Shown here in pieces: positions 53,181-62,517 of a stretch of 64,000 nt of DNA. Under the pieces are notes generated by a model. The model was not told the origin of the DNA. It did no database searches and worked only from the letters and a program-made list of their open reading frames with translations. Within the stretch, counting starts at the first letter, position 1. Each line of letters opens with the position of its first letter. This DNA is from CBDFHF01 sp965247565. GTDB taxonomy: Bacteria > Pseudomonadota > Gammaproteobacteria > Methylococcales > Methylomonadaceae. Position numbers and translations under genes: made by a program. The DNA lies in NCBI GenBank assembly GCA_965247565.1, contig CBDFHF010000003.1:620001-684000 (forward strand), in the 5' to 3' direction.

Positions 53181-53678
53181 CTATCCTGTTTTCCTGAGTT
53201 GAATTTGAGCGCGTACTAAGGAATAAATAACCACAATTAACAAAGCCGCTAGGGAAAACTCCAGCAGTACAAAAGCGGCAATTTTAAAATAAGCAAACTC
53301 AGGATGAACAAAGCGCACTAGCCAGCCACCGGCCTCATCTCCGATAGCAGCTAAGTAGGTTAAGACACTAAGCCAAATTTTTAAGTGTACCGAGAAATCG
53401 GTCATCAACATTAAATGGGTTAATGTAACCACCAACATGCCCATAGAAAATAAATGAAAATGCGAGACTTCCAGCATGCCCTGATAACTGCGCGGCTGGG
53501 TGAATTGCTCTTCAGAACCTAGATAGTAGGCAATCACTGAACCGGGTGTTAGATCCATATGATGAAAATACATCAAACCATTGCTCAGCCATAGCAAGGC
53601 GATATAGCCTAAAAACATAAGCACTAACGTGTTAAGTAACAACTTACGCTGTTGTTCCCCGGTAACAAAATAACGCAT
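53181..53678 (-). CDS. Four-helix inner-membrane protein of the Fur-linked cluster
   Basis: 165 aa, four predicted helices with several His near helix ends (MYFHHMDL, EVSHFHLFSMGM, LTHLMLM). These could hold haem or metal. It starts on the last base of the FMN-binding gene, so the two are coupled. Family not known to me; the layout hints at a b-type cytochrome-like partner of the flavoprotein. Confidence 0.7.
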   Translation of the reverse strand: MRYFVTGEQQRKLLLNTLVLMFLGYIALLWLSNGLMYFHHMDLTPGSVIAYYLGSEEQFTQPRSYQGMLEVSHFHLFSMGMLVVTLTHLMLMTDFSVHLKIWLSVLTYLAAIGDEAGGWLVRFVHPEFAYFKIAAFVLLEFSLAALLIVVIYSLVRAQIQLRKTG

Positions 53679-54235
53679 CAGTTTTTGGCCTGTTCTTTAA
53701 TCATCACTTGGAATAGCGCCATGACTTTACGAACACTAGTGATTGCGGAGCGTGTACTTAAAGTCGCGCCGGTAATGCCGTCAATGCCTTTGTTAAAATC
53801 CATGTCAGCGAGCGAGCGCTTGTATAATTTTTCAAACCAACGCTCAGGCGGCTGATATTCAGGCGGTTCATGAAAGGCTAGCGTGGTGATGTTTCGTACC
53901 TCGCCTTCCGGAGTTAACACGATTATCAATGTCTCAGGCTTGGTCCTTACGGTTACTGTCTCAATAGCCGCATAGCCAAGAATTTGGCCCTGATTTTTAC
54001 CTACATAGAAGGTAAACATGCCAGACTCCAGCTTACTCTTTGCTAATTCCTGGATTTTGGCAGTTTGTTGTTCGTCGGGAAATAACGATAACATATCAAC
54101 CTGATTGCCCTTGCCGAAAGCCAGCTCCAAGGCTTCGTTTTTGCTGTAGAAAATCTTAGCGTAACTTTGCTCAACCAAGCACAGTTGCAAAAACAGCAAT
54201 AGTGTTATGGCTATCAGGTTATTTTTTTTTATCAT
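53678..54235 (-). CDS. Exported FMN-binding domain protein
   Basis: 185 aa. Signal peptide to about residue 26 (EQSYA). The FMN_bind domain has the flavinylation motif DGITGATLST (residues 152-161) near the C-terminus. RnfG/NqrC-type proteins carry FMN on a Thr of SGATxT, attached by ApbE; here the matching residue is Ser160. It is a likely periplasmic electron carrier, coupled to the downstream membrane protein. Confidence 0.88.
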   Translation of the reverse strand: MIKKNNLIAITLLLFLQLCLVEQSYAKIFYSKNEALELAFGKGNQVDMLSLFPDEQQTAKIQELAKSKLESGMFTFYVGKNQGQILGYAAIETVTVRTKPETLIIVLTPEGEVRNITTLAFHEPPEYQPPERWFEKLYKRSLADMDFNKGIDGITGATLSTRSAITSVRKVMALFQVMIKEQAKN

Positions 54236-54338
54236 AACGCTTGTAGTTTAGTGATTTAAAAGCGCTAGTTTAACAGCGTCTTTCTGGAATATCAGGCGAT
54301 TTTCGATACAGCTCATTCCAGATGGTAGCTTGGAATAG

Positions 54339-55568
54339 TTACTTTTGATTTAGTTGGTAACCATCCGTTAATGTTTTTAAGAATGCGACCAGATCATCAA
54401 TTTCATTATCGTTTAGACCTAAATCACCCAGCTCATCAACGTTAACGTTCTTTTTTACTTCAGCTACCGGCCAACAGCCCTTGCTGACAGCGTCAACTTC
54501 GTTGACAAATAGCCCATTACAAACCGGCAATCTATCTCTGTCGTTGTAAAACTTCACAACGTTTCTAAGCGTTTTAAAATAACCGTTGTGCATATAGGGA
54601 GCTGTTTTTGCAACATTGCGCAAACTTGGCACTTTAAATTTGCCATTTTCGGAAGCTTGGCCGACAAACTGTCCTAAACCTTTGTCTACAAAAGCTTCTC
54701 CATCCGGATTAAATTCCGATGCAGTGGTGTAGAAAGGATTTTCCGGATTTCTCGGAATACCCAAGTTATCGTAACTGAAATCAGTAAATAATGGCGCAGA
54801 ACCATTCTTGCCTGGACGACTGGGGTGACATGCCGCGCAATTACCTTTGCCTTCCTCCTCAAATACTTTGCGACCACGTTTTTCTTGCTCGGTAAACTTT
54901 GCTTTCCCGGCCAAAAAATAGTCGAATTTAGAATCAAAACGTCGAAATACCGGCGAGCGTTCAAAGGTAGCGAGAGCGTCAGCGATTTTATTGAATGCTT
55001 TGCTTGGATTATCAAATACTTCGCCGCCATAAACCCGCTTAAATAACTCTTGGTATTCGGAATTACGAACTTTATCTACGACAGTAGATACGTCCGGATT
55101 GGCCATTTCAATGGGGTTTAAGAATGGCCCTTTGGCTTGTTCGGACAACGTTTTTGCTCGGCCATCATGAAAAAATCCACCCATATATAAACCTTCACTC
55201 CTATCGTAGTGAAATGTTGGACTAAATGCACCATAGTGCAGCATAGGTGTGTTTCTTGATCCTTTCAATTCCGGTAACACACCATCAGACGTAGGCTGAT
55301 GGTTATCTGGATCAGTAAATAAAGCATTGGGGTTATGACAACTTGCACAAGCTTGCCCTGGCGGCGATGACAAGTTGGTATCAAAAAACAGTTGCTGTCC
55401 CAGCTGCGCCTTTAAGCCGAGTTTACCTCCACCCTTCAGAGCGGGAATATCTGCGGCATAGCTGTTACTGAGCGCCGATATTATTCCGATGCAAAGTAAG
55501 CGGTTCTTCGCTTTAAACCCTAATGCCCTATCCTTAGGGCTAGTTTTTGGGGTAAATAAAAAATACAT
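54339..55568 (-). CDS. Di-haem cytochrome c peroxidase family protein
   Basis: 409 aa. Two c-type haem sites: CASCH (about residue 75) and CAACH (about residue 229). Length and motifs fit the CcpA/MauG superfamily. The N-terminal extension before the hydrophobic signal core (LCIGIISALSNSYAA) is about 24 aa, unusually long. It lies 44 bp after the porin gene and 103 bp before the FMN-binding gene. Role: peroxide reduction or oxidative modification at the envelope. Confidence 0.88.
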   Translation of the reverse strand: MYFLFTPKTSPKDRALGFKAKNRLLCIGIISALSNSYAADIPALKGGGKLGLKAQLGQQLFFDTNLSSPPGQACASCHNPNALFTDPDNHQPTSDGVLPELKGSRNTPMLHYGAFSPTFHYDRSEGLYMGGFFHDGRAKTLSEQAKGPFLNPIEMANPDVSTVVDKVRNSEYQELFKRVYGGEVFDNPSKAFNKIADALATFERSPVFRRFDSKFDYFLAGKAKFTEQEKRGRKVFEEEGKGNCAACHPSRPGKNGSAPLFTDFSYDNLGIPRNPENPFYTTASEFNPDGEAFVDKGLGQFVGQASENGKFKVPSLRNVAKTAPYMHNGYFKTLRNVVKFYNDRDRLPVCNGLFVNEVDAVSKGCWPVAEVKKNVNVDELGDLGLNDNEIDDLVAFLKTLTDGYQLNQK

Positions 55569-55612
55569 GACTAGTTACCTAGATATTGCTTAAGTTGATA
55601 TTTGCTAAACCG

Positions 55613-57031
55613 CTAGAAAATAAAGCCAAGTCCGATATTGAAGTCATCAGCCAAAAAGCCCTGCTTGGCAACGAAATTTCGATAATCGGCTTTAATTACT
55701 ACGTTTGGAATGGGTTTATATTGCAAGCCGACTTGGTAGATTTGTCGGTCTTGAGTGTTATCGTCGTCAAAACCTTCAGGCGCTTGAGCAATGGTATCCA
55801 TTCTTTCATAGCGAAAAAATGGGGCCAGATATTGCGTGGTATCCTTAAATATCAAAGGTAATACGTCATAGCCCACTTCGGCATACCAGCCGTAGTTTTC
55901 GGAGCCTATGGTTTCGCCTTTTTGTTTGCTTAACAAGTCAGCGTCATTAATATGACCCCAAGAACCTAAAGTCCTAAACTCCAGCCCACGGTATTTCCAT
56001 TGCAGATGCGCTTCATACAGCTGAGTAAACACATCGGATTTTACGCCCGCATAAGATTGGTTTTGGCCAGCATTTCCCAAATAAGCTGATCCACCAAAAG
56101 TCACTCCAGGTAAAGCTGGCGGCGCATAATCCATTCGAGCAACATAACCAAAGTTTTCAGCCTTGGCTTGGCTGCCGCCACCACGGCCTTCTCTAATCCC
56201 GTCTGAACTAAATTCTGCGGCATCTAATCCACCTACCACATAAGCGGTGTATGTTAGATTAGGAAGTAGCTCACCGAATAAACCAAGGCCGGCTTCTCGC
56301 CAAGTACTGGGTATGATGCGTCTTTCCACTTCAGGACGGTTGTTGCCAAAGAAAAATGGCGGCTCATGAATTTGGTTAACAAAGCCCATAGGCATTAGCA
56401 CTAAGCCGGCACGCGCATTGACCATCGGGTTGATAAAGAAGTCCAAGGCGGCAAATTCTACCGAAACTTCGCCTTCCTCCTCGCCACCTTCGCCAGTGCT
56501 GGCATGTTCAAATTCCAACTCACTGTTAAACAGAATGTTGTCAGTAAATTTATAACCCGTATACAAAACCAGTCGTTCAAAATCAATATTATCGGTATCT
56601 TCGCCCTTGTCTCCGACTCTGGCTTGATAGTTAGCCTCACCGTAACCGCCAATCGACAAACCTTTGCCTACTTGATAAACCTTAGATGCCGCAGGACCCA
56701 AACCATAAGCGCTTTTGTATTTAACTTCATCGGGAATGGTTAAATTGGTGCGCAGTTTTTCGACTTCCTGACTTAGCACATCTGTTTTGCGCTCTAAGGT
56801 TTTGACATCACTTTTCGAGCTAGCAGCTGTGCTGGCTGTGTTGGTGGGCGTTTGCGTTTCTTTCAGCTTAGCTTGCATATCATCAAGCTGTTTTTGTTGA
56901 GCCTGGATGATTTTCCACATTTCTTCCATCGTCTGCGGTTTTTCTAAGGCCAGAACGGTCGTGTTTGCCAATATTAGGCTGGCTATTAACGCCAATCTAA
57001 AGGGTGGTGTTTGTGTTTGCGAGTTACTCAT
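55613..57031 (-). CDS. Outer-membrane porin with N-terminal coiled coil
   Basis: 472 aa. Signal peptide to about residue 28 (TTVLA), then a coiled coil (residues 34-100, MEEMWKIIQAQQKQLDDMQAKL), then a beta-barrel with alternating strands to a C-terminal Phe (GFIF). It resembles phosphate-selective porin O/P or OprP-like proteins in layout. Strong ribosome-binding site AGGAGG. A Fur-box-like site lies 53 bp upstream of the start codon. Confidence 0.82.
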   Translation of the reverse strand: MSNSQTQTPPFRLALIASLILANTTVLALEKPQTMEEMWKIIQAQQKQLDDMQAKLKETQTPTNTASTAASSKSDVKTLERKTDVLSQEVEKLRTNLTIPDEVKYKSAYGLGPAASKVYQVGKGLSIGGYGEANYQARVGDKGEDTDNIDFERLVLYTGYKFTDNILFNSELEFEHASTGEGGEEEGEVSVEFAALDFFINPMVNARAGLVLMPMGFVNQIHEPPFFFGNNRPEVERRIIPSTWREAGLGLFGELLPNLTYTAYVVGGLDAAEFSSDGIREGRGGGSQAKAENFGYVARMDYAPPALPGVTFGGSAYLGNAGQNQSYAGVKSDVFTQLYEAHLQWKYRGLEFRTLGSWGHINDADLLSKQKGETIGSENYGWYAEVGYDVLPLIFKDTTQYLAPFFRYERMDTIAQAPEGFDDDNTQDRQIYQVGLQYKPIPNVVIKADYRNFVAKQGFLADDFNIGLGFIF

Positions 57032-57083
57032 AAATCCTCCTCTAATAAATAGTGGGGAAATAGTAGCATCTTAAGATAAAATT

Positions 57084-57102
57084 GCAAATCATTATCATTT
57101 GC
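57084..57102. promoter_or_regulatory. Fur-box-like palindrome
   Basis: GCAAATcattatcATTTGC on the plus strand; reverse complement GCAAATGATAATGATTTGC, close to Fur-box sequences with the NATAATNATT core. It lies upstream of the leftward porin operon. Predicts iron-dependent repression. Confidence 0.75.
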
Positions 57103-57139
57103 GATCAAATGGAGGTGGCTGGCTTGCCATAAATAGTGA

Positions 57140-57886
57140 AGCATTGCTAATTGAATATAAATGGTTTATGAGGTTTGGATTGTTAATTGCTCCCAGGGGT
57201 TGTGATGGGTTGTCCAAAACGCGGTAAACAGGCGAGTTGAAAAGACGGCATAGTTAAAGGGCGGCGGCGTTATTTATGTAAGGATGCTTCCATCGACATA
57301 CGGTCGCACAACGCTCAGGTGTCAGAGATGCGGCCGTGAAACGCCAATTTTTAGAGCTTTACCTGAAAGACCAGAGTTTTAAGTCAATTGGCCACATATT
57401 GAGGTTTAGTCATGTGGTGATTTTGAATTGGATTAGAGAGTTTGGCGAAAAACTAGACGTTATTCAAAACGATGTGCCCGTACAGATGATGGAGCTGGAC
57501 GAAATGCGCGGCTATATTGGCTCAAAAAAACTATTGCTGGATATGGATTGCTATTGATCGACATGGAAAATGGTTCCTCGGTTGCGTATTGAGTTCCAAG
57601 GAAACAGTTACCGGAGAAAAGCTTTGGGAAGCCGTAGGGGGGGCAACGACCAACTGGTGACGGATTCCTGAGGTTCTACGAGGCGTTGGTTCCACAAAAA
57701 CAGTGCATTCAATCAAAAGCAGAAACTTAACCTGTCGAGGGTTATGACAGTTTGCCCTGACATTTCCTGGCAAGATTGCGTCGCAAATCAAAATGCTACA
57801 GCAAATGCCAAAATAGGCTGGAACACTCCGTTAAATTACTGATGGCAAAATGGAGTAATGAAAAACTATACTAATTTAGCAATGCT
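57140..57886 (+). mobile_element. IS1-family remnant, copy B
   Basis: 747 bp with an 11-bp inverted repeat: AGCATTGCTAA at 57140-57150 and TTAGCAATGCT at 57876-57886. Imperfect 8-bp target duplication, AATAGTGA (57132-57139) and AATAGCGA (57887-57894). Related to copy A at 10144 by ends and protein. Confidence 0.8.
57205..57879 (+). pseudogene. IS1-family transposase remnant, multiply broken
   Basis: Starts MGCPKRGKQAS then a stop; a region with stops and frame changes follows. Recognisable parts are ELDEMRGYIGSKK, then NYCWIWIAIDRHG in another frame, and a decayed C-terminus. The A7 run after tc is one base shorter than would be needed for the copy A shift. No micro-insertion is present. 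Confidence 0.8.
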
Positions 57887-58063
57887 AATAGCGATATATA
57901 AGGGGAGCGACTAACAAACCTTATCCCAACTATCTGTAAAAACAAGATAGTTGGCTGGATATATGGCTTCTTTCTGAGCACAACCAAAAAAGATAGTGGG
58001 AAAGATTTGTTTCGCTGTCTAACAGACCATGAGAGCTGTAAACACTTATTTGTAAAGCGAAAA

Positions 58064-60052
58064 TCAGTATACGTAAAACTGACGCATCATTCCAAGACCC
58101 TCATGATCCAAATTATGGCAGTGGTATAAAAATAAGCCTTTGTAATCCTGGAACGGTTTAACAATTTCCAATTCCTCGCCGGGCATGACTAATATGGTGT
58201 CTTTATAGCCGGTGTCGATAAAACCGTCTTTAACGGTTTCATAACCTGCAGAGCCCATGGCGCCGACTTTTCTGGACAACACTTGAAATTGCTGACCGTG
58301 CAGATGCACCGGGTGCGCCATGGTCATGGACATACCGCCGCCCATTCCGCCCATGCCACCGCCCATCATGCCCATGCCGCCGTGTTCACCTTGAGCATCG
58401 CCGCCCATTTTCATACCGCCGCCGTGCATGCCGCCCATCATACCCATACCACTGTGCTCGCTCTTGGGTTCGTCGCGTTGCATTTTCATGCCGTCACCGA
58501 GTTTACCACCCATCATGCCCATCATTCCCATACCGCCATGTTCACTCTCGTTGTCTTTGTTCATACGCATGCCGCCGTGTTGCTCTTGGCTGTCGCCGGC
58601 AACTTTGTCCTGCTGTGTGGCCGACATACCGGCATGTTCAGTCGGCATCGCTTTGCTGTTTTTATCATCTTTATCGCCATGAGCCATTTTTTGTGCGCCA
58701 TGATCATGAAAGATATTGATTTGTTTGATGGAGCCCAGCTTAATTTTTTCAAAATCCATGACCTGATCCATAGAAAATGATTTGCCGTTAAATTGCGGAG
58801 CCATGGGTTTTTCGGAAATGGCAATAGGAATCGGATTGGCGGCATTATCCACATCGGCAACGCTTAAGCGTTTAAAAGCCACCAGTTTTTCCGGTAATTT
58901 CGGTGAATCTGTGGCTTTTTCGGTGATATTAAAAGTAACGATAGGGAATTTCGCGCCTTGCGCCAAATGATTCTTCATCATATCGCCCATTCCGCCGCCT
59001 CCGCCATGCATACCGCCCATGCCGTCACCTTCGTGCCCCTCGCTTTTATTGGCGCCGTGCATTTTTTCGTACATAGGCGGCATGGCGCCGTGGAAAGGCA
59101 AGCTGTACATGACTAATTTGGAACCCACTTGATGTCCACTAAAATCCAGCCACAAATCAACGCGCTCGCCTGGCGCCAACATGATGTAAGGTCGAGTCTC
59201 GGGTTTTCCCAACAAACAGGCATCGGTGCCGATTGCTGTCAAAGGCGAGCCATCTGCCCAACCCAGCTTATAAATCCTAGAGGTTGAGCCATTAACGGTT
59301 CTAAAGCGATACGCTCTTGATTTGACGGCAATCTCGTTATTGGCTTTGCCGTTAACCATGATGGTATCGCCTAAAAAGCCCATCATGCCTTGCATCATCA
59401 TGCGCAAGTATTGCAATTGATTTTGCTCGTTAAAAGTACGATCTTGAATCACAAAGGGCAAATCGTATTCGCCTCTGGGCAAATCCAAAGCTTTTTCTTC
59501 ATCGTCAGTTACGGTGATCAATCCGGCTAAGCCTTTGTAAACTTGCTCACCGGTTTTTTCATGAGCATGGGAATGATAAAAACTAGTACCGGCGCGATTG
59601 ACAATTTCGTATTCATAAACAAAGCGCTGGCCCGGCTCCATAGTGTACATGGGATGGCCGTCGCTTTGCTGTGGTATGTGCAGGCCATGCCAATGGATGA
59701 TGGAGGCTTCCGATAATTCGTTGGTAAAAAAAATCCTGACTTTTTGGCCTTTCACAAAATGCAGAATCGGGCCTAAATAATTGCCCTGAAGTTGATGCAC
59801 AGTATCTTTAGGACCCTTTAGCAAGGTTGCGTAGTATTTTTGCACCTTGGTTTTTGGGCCGTCATCCAGAATCGATACAAAAGCATCTCTGGCGGTAAAT
59901 TCAATTTCAACATCCGCATTAAAGCCCGGTGTTGCGGTGGATTTCATCTCTGCCATATTGGCTAACAACAGCTCCGGAAGCAGGGATGCTGCCGCCCCGA
60001 AAGCAGAGAGTTGTAAAAATTGACGTCTGTTATAGTTATTAGAGTTTGTCAT
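58064..60052 (-). CDS. Tat-exported multicopper oxidase with Met/His-rich insertion
   Basis: 662 aa from the ATG at 60052. Tat signal NYNRRQFLQLSAFGAAASLL. Copper motifs: HWHGLH, HSHAH, HPVHLHGQQF and HCHNLDHEGLGMM, so all T1/T2/T3 ligands are present. A roughly 130-residue insertion before HPVHLHG is full of Met, His and Gly (units such as HGGMGMMGG), and a second shorter one lies near residue 350. CueO and CopA carry smaller Met-rich inserts that bind Cu(I). A role in copper oxidation or tolerance is likely. An in-frame GTG 29 codons earlier lacks signal features. Confidence 0.93.
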   Translation of the reverse strand: MTNSNNYNRRQFLQLSAFGAAASLLPELLLANMAEMKSTATPGFNADVEIEFTARDAFVSILDDGPKTKVQKYYATLLKGPKDTVHQLQGNYLGPILHFVKGQKVRIFFTNELSEASIIHWHGLHIPQQSDGHPMYTMEPGQRFVYEYEIVNRAGTSFYHSHAHEKTGEQVYKGLAGLITVTDDEEKALDLPRGEYDLPFVIQDRTFNEQNQLQYLRMMMQGMMGFLGDTIMVNGKANNEIAVKSRAYRFRTVNGSTSRIYKLGWADGSPLTAIGTDACLLGKPETRPYIMLAPGERVDLWLDFSGHQVGSKLVMYSLPFHGAMPPMYEKMHGANKSEGHEGDGMGGMHGGGGGMGDMMKNHLAQGAKFPIVTFNITEKATDSPKLPEKLVAFKRLSVADVDNAANPIPIAISEKPMAPQFNGKSFSMDQVMDFEKIKLGSIKQINIFHDHGAQKMAHGDKDDKNSKAMPTEHAGMSATQQDKVAGDSQEQHGGMRMNKDNESEHGGMGMMGMMGGKLGDGMKMQRDEPKSEHSGMGMMGGMHGGGMKMGGDAQGEHGGMGMMGGGMGGMGGGMSMTMAHPVHLHGQQFQVLSRKVGAMGSAGYETVKDGFIDTGYKDTILVMPGEELEIVKPFQDYKGLFLYHCHNLDHEGLGMMRQFYVY

Positions 60053-60146
60053 TTTATCCTTCCTCTTTTTATTAAAAAATAAGAACGTTCTAATGCGTAA
60101 AGTACTCCTCTTTTTGGGGTCTTTCAAGACATGCTGCACGTATTAT

Positions 60147-60635
60147 TCATACCCTCTCAAGCCTTAGAAAACTATAGCTAAAAGGGACAGATTTATCCTC
60201 ATCAATGCTTTCTCTAGACACTTCAAGCCATTGATCTAATTTAATATCTGAAAAAAAAGTGTCACCTGGAAAATCCCGATTTATTTGCGTCAAATAAATG
60301 GTATCGGCAATGGGTAACACTGCGTCGTATAATGCGGAACCGCCAATAATAAAAATCTCATCCGCATATCGATCCGCGGTTTTTAGCGCTGTTTCAAGAT
60401 CGTTAACAACTAAGCAGCCGTCTTGCCGATAATCAGGGTTACGGCTAATAATAATGTTAGTTCTTCCAGGCAACGGTCTACCAATAGATTCAAAAGTCTT
60501 TCGCCCCATCAAGATGGGAAAACCCATGGTAATTTGTTTAAAACGTTTTAAATCTGCTGATAAATGCCAAGGCATTTTGTTGTGTAAACCAATAGCGCGA
60601 TTGCTAGCCATGGCCACGATAATTGATATTTTCAT
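60147..60635 (-). CDS. folA: Dihydrofolate reductase
   Basis: 162 aa. MKISIIVAMASNRAIGLHNKMPWHLSADLKRF has the Trp and Asp/His positions of the active site. NADPH motifs IMGRKTFESIGRPLPGR and IIGGSALYDAVL. It makes tetrahydrofolate. Length is normal (E. coli 159 aa). Divergent from the asparaginase gene with 48 bp between. Confidence 0.96.
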   Translation of the reverse strand: MKISIIVAMASNRAIGLHNKMPWHLSADLKRFKQITMGFPILMGRKTFESIGRPLPGRTNIIISRNPDYRQDGCLVVNDLETALKTADRYADEIFIIGGSALYDAVLPIADTIYLTQINRDFPGDTFFSDIKLDQWLEVSRESIDEDKSVPFSYSFLRLERV

Positions 60636-60683
60636 GCGTGCTTTGCTATTCTCTTTTCAAATTCACTAAGACCGCATCATACT

Positions 60684-61697
60684 ATGAAAAATATACTGGT
60701 AGTATTTACCGGAGGAACCATTGGCTCTAGCGTCTCTGAGGGCACCATTAACACCTCTAGCAACACAGCGTTTCAATTGTTGCATTTATTTAAGCAGTAC
60801 GCTCCTGATCATCAAATCAACTTTACCGCTCTCCAGCCGCTGCAAATTTTGAGTGAGAATTTGGCTCCACCAGTTTGGCAAACATTGATCAGTACTATTG
60901 AACAAGCCAAACCTGAACAGTTCGACGGAATAATCATCACGCACGGCACGGACACATTAGCCTATACCGCAGCGGCGCTAAGCTTCTATTTTAATACACT
61001 TAGTGTGCCATTATTACTTGTTTCCAGCGATTATCCCTTGGTTGATAACCGGGCAAACGGTTTGGAGAATTTTGTGTGTGCGGTGGAGTTTATCCGCCAA
61101 AAAATTGATAAAGGCGTATTTGTACCTTACCGCAACCGAGGACAACTCACACAGGTTCATTTTGGCAGCCGCCTGACTTGCTCATTACAATTGACTGGGG
61201 ATTTTTACAGTGTGCAGGGAAAAAGTTACCTGCAATTTGAAAAGGGAAAGTTTTTATTTCAGACGGAATCGGAACAAAAACAGCCAAGCTATTCCCAGCA
61301 ATTAAAAGCGAGTTTTTCTGAGCGGATTCAAATGATAAAGCCTTACCCAGGGTTAGATTACAGGCAATTTTTGTTAAATAATGTAGATGCCGTTTTACAT
61401 GATTTGTACCATTCAGGCACAGCTTGCGTTACCCAGCAATGGGGACAACAGTTTTCGTTGCTCGAATTTATAAGTGAATGTAAAAAACGAAATATTAAAG
61501 TTTTTCTGTCGCCAATCTTTAAGTCAGCAAATGCATATCAGAGCACACAGGCTTTAATGGAGCAAGGTGTTGAATTTATTTGGAATATGTCTATTGAAGC
61601 CGCTTTTGTTAAACTCATGCTGGCTTATGGAAACTTTGCTGATGATCAACAGAGATTATTGTTTATGAATACGGATGTTGCTGGAGAAACGATTTAA
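60684..61697 (+). CDS. L-asparaginase family protein
   Basis: 337 aa. Two threonine motifs are present: FTGGTIGS near residue 9 and THGTDTLAY near residue 95. Hydrolyses asparagine (or glutamine) to the acid and ammonia. It has no signal peptide, so it is cytoplasmic (type I-like). The C-terminal part is more divergent than in E. coli AnsA, so substrate is uncertain. Confidence 0.88.
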   Translation: MKNILVVFTGGTIGSSVSEGTINTSSNTAFQLLHLFKQYAPDHQINFTALQPLQILSENLAPPVWQTLISTIEQAKPEQFDGIIITHGTDTLAYTAAALSFYFNTLSVPLLLVSSDYPLVDNRANGLENFVCAVEFIRQKIDKGVFVPYRNRGQLTQVHFGSRLTCSLQLTGDFYSVQGKSYLQFEKGKFLFQTESEQKQPSYSQQLKASFSERIQMIKPYPGLDYRQFLLNNVDAVLHDLYHSGTACVTQQWGQQFSLLEFISECKKRNIKVFLSPIFKSANAYQSTQALMEQGVEFIWNMSIEAAFVKLMLAYGNFADDQQRLLFMNTDVAGETI

Positions 61698-61717
61698 CAG
61701 TGAGTTGAGATTATGAC

Positions 61718-61754
61718 ACCCATGCCAGAAAACCTAAGGAATTCTGGCATGGGT
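61718..61754. terminator. Hairpin between convergent genes
   Basis: ACCCATGCCAGAA - 11 nt - TTCTGGCATGGGT: perfect 13-bp stem. No T-run, so factor-independent termination is doubtful, but it lies exactly between two convergent genes. Confidence 0.6.
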
Positions 61755-61763
61755 TAATGAGCA

Positions 61764-62150
61764 TTAAATCAAAGGTTTTAAATCTTCGAACATTTTTTGC
61801 GCATCTCTCAGCTCTTGTTCTGCTTCCTGTAACGCATTTTCTTTAACGTGATTCTTTGCAGATTTCAGCTTGTTGTTTGCTTTAGAGCGGTTTGCGTCAA
61901 CGCGGTCATTAGCATTGATTTCTTTGCTCATGTTCAGCGCATCTTTGATTAAAGTATCAACTGCATCACCACTACCACCGGTTTTAATGCTGTCAATAGC
62001 AATCTGAATTTTTGATTTTGTCATATCAATAGCTTCAGCTGGTTTATAAGTAACCCTACCTGGATCAGACTCAGCCAACGCCGAAGTTGAAACTGCACCG
62101 ATAGAACTTGCAACCAATAAAGACAGCATGACTTTTTTTAAGGTTTTCAT
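61764..62150 (-). CDS. Small exported helical protein (SmbP-like layout)
   Basis: 128 aa from the ATG at 62150 (an upstream TTG is in frame). Signal peptide to about residue 27 (STSALAES), then an acidic/basic helical protein with heptad-like repeats (ANNKLKSAKNHVKENALQEAEQELRDAQKM). It resembles small periplasmic metal-binding proteins of nitrifiers and methanotrophs in length and helix pattern, but it has few His. Role uncertain. Confidence 0.65.
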   Translation of the reverse strand: MKTLKKVMLSLLVASSIGAVSTSALAESDPGRVTYKPAEAIDMTKSKIQIAIDSIKTGGSGDAVDTLIKDALNMSKEINANDRVDANRSKANNKLKSAKNHVKENALQEAEQELRDAQKMFEDLKPLI

Positions 62151-62323
62151 ATTACTCAAATCCTCAAGTTGTTGTTATTTGATTTTTGTCAGCAGTATAT
62201 CTATCAATAAATATTAACAGTTCATATACTGGGGTGGAATTCTAACACAAATTAAAAAAATTCCACCTCTGAACAAGGTATTTGCGCAAAATATCAGGGA
62301 TTTTTTTGTGGTTTTTAGTCAGG

Positions 62324-62515
62324 TTATTCGTCATCTCGTTTTACATCGACAGCTACTTCGCCAGTTTCATCTTCTGAGATTACAAATAAAATAGGCGCGC
62401 AGCAAACAGCACAATCCTCATAATAACTTTGCTCTCCGGCTGAGCTATCGATTAGCACGTCCAGTGCTTCGCCGCAGTAAGGGCAATAAATTATCATTTC
62501 ATTGAGTGGGTGCAC
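62324..62515 (-). CDS. CPXCG-motif cysteine-rich protein
   Basis: 63 aa (GTG at 62515; ATG at 62497 gives 57 aa). YCPYCGEALD then EDCAVCCAP: two Cys pairs of the family of CPXCG proteins, a likely zinc site. It lies 2 bp after the SDR gene on the same strand. Function of the family is unknown. Confidence 0.82.
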   Translation of the reverse strand: MHPLNEMIIYCPYCGEALDVLIDSSAGEQSYYEDCAVCCAPILFVISEDETGEVAVDVKRDDE

Positions 62516-62517
62516 GG

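Noticed and set aside
58308..58600. Tandem repeats suggestive of a CRISPR or satellite
   Set aside because: The periodicity is that of Gly-Met-His codons in a single open frame of the multicopper oxidase.
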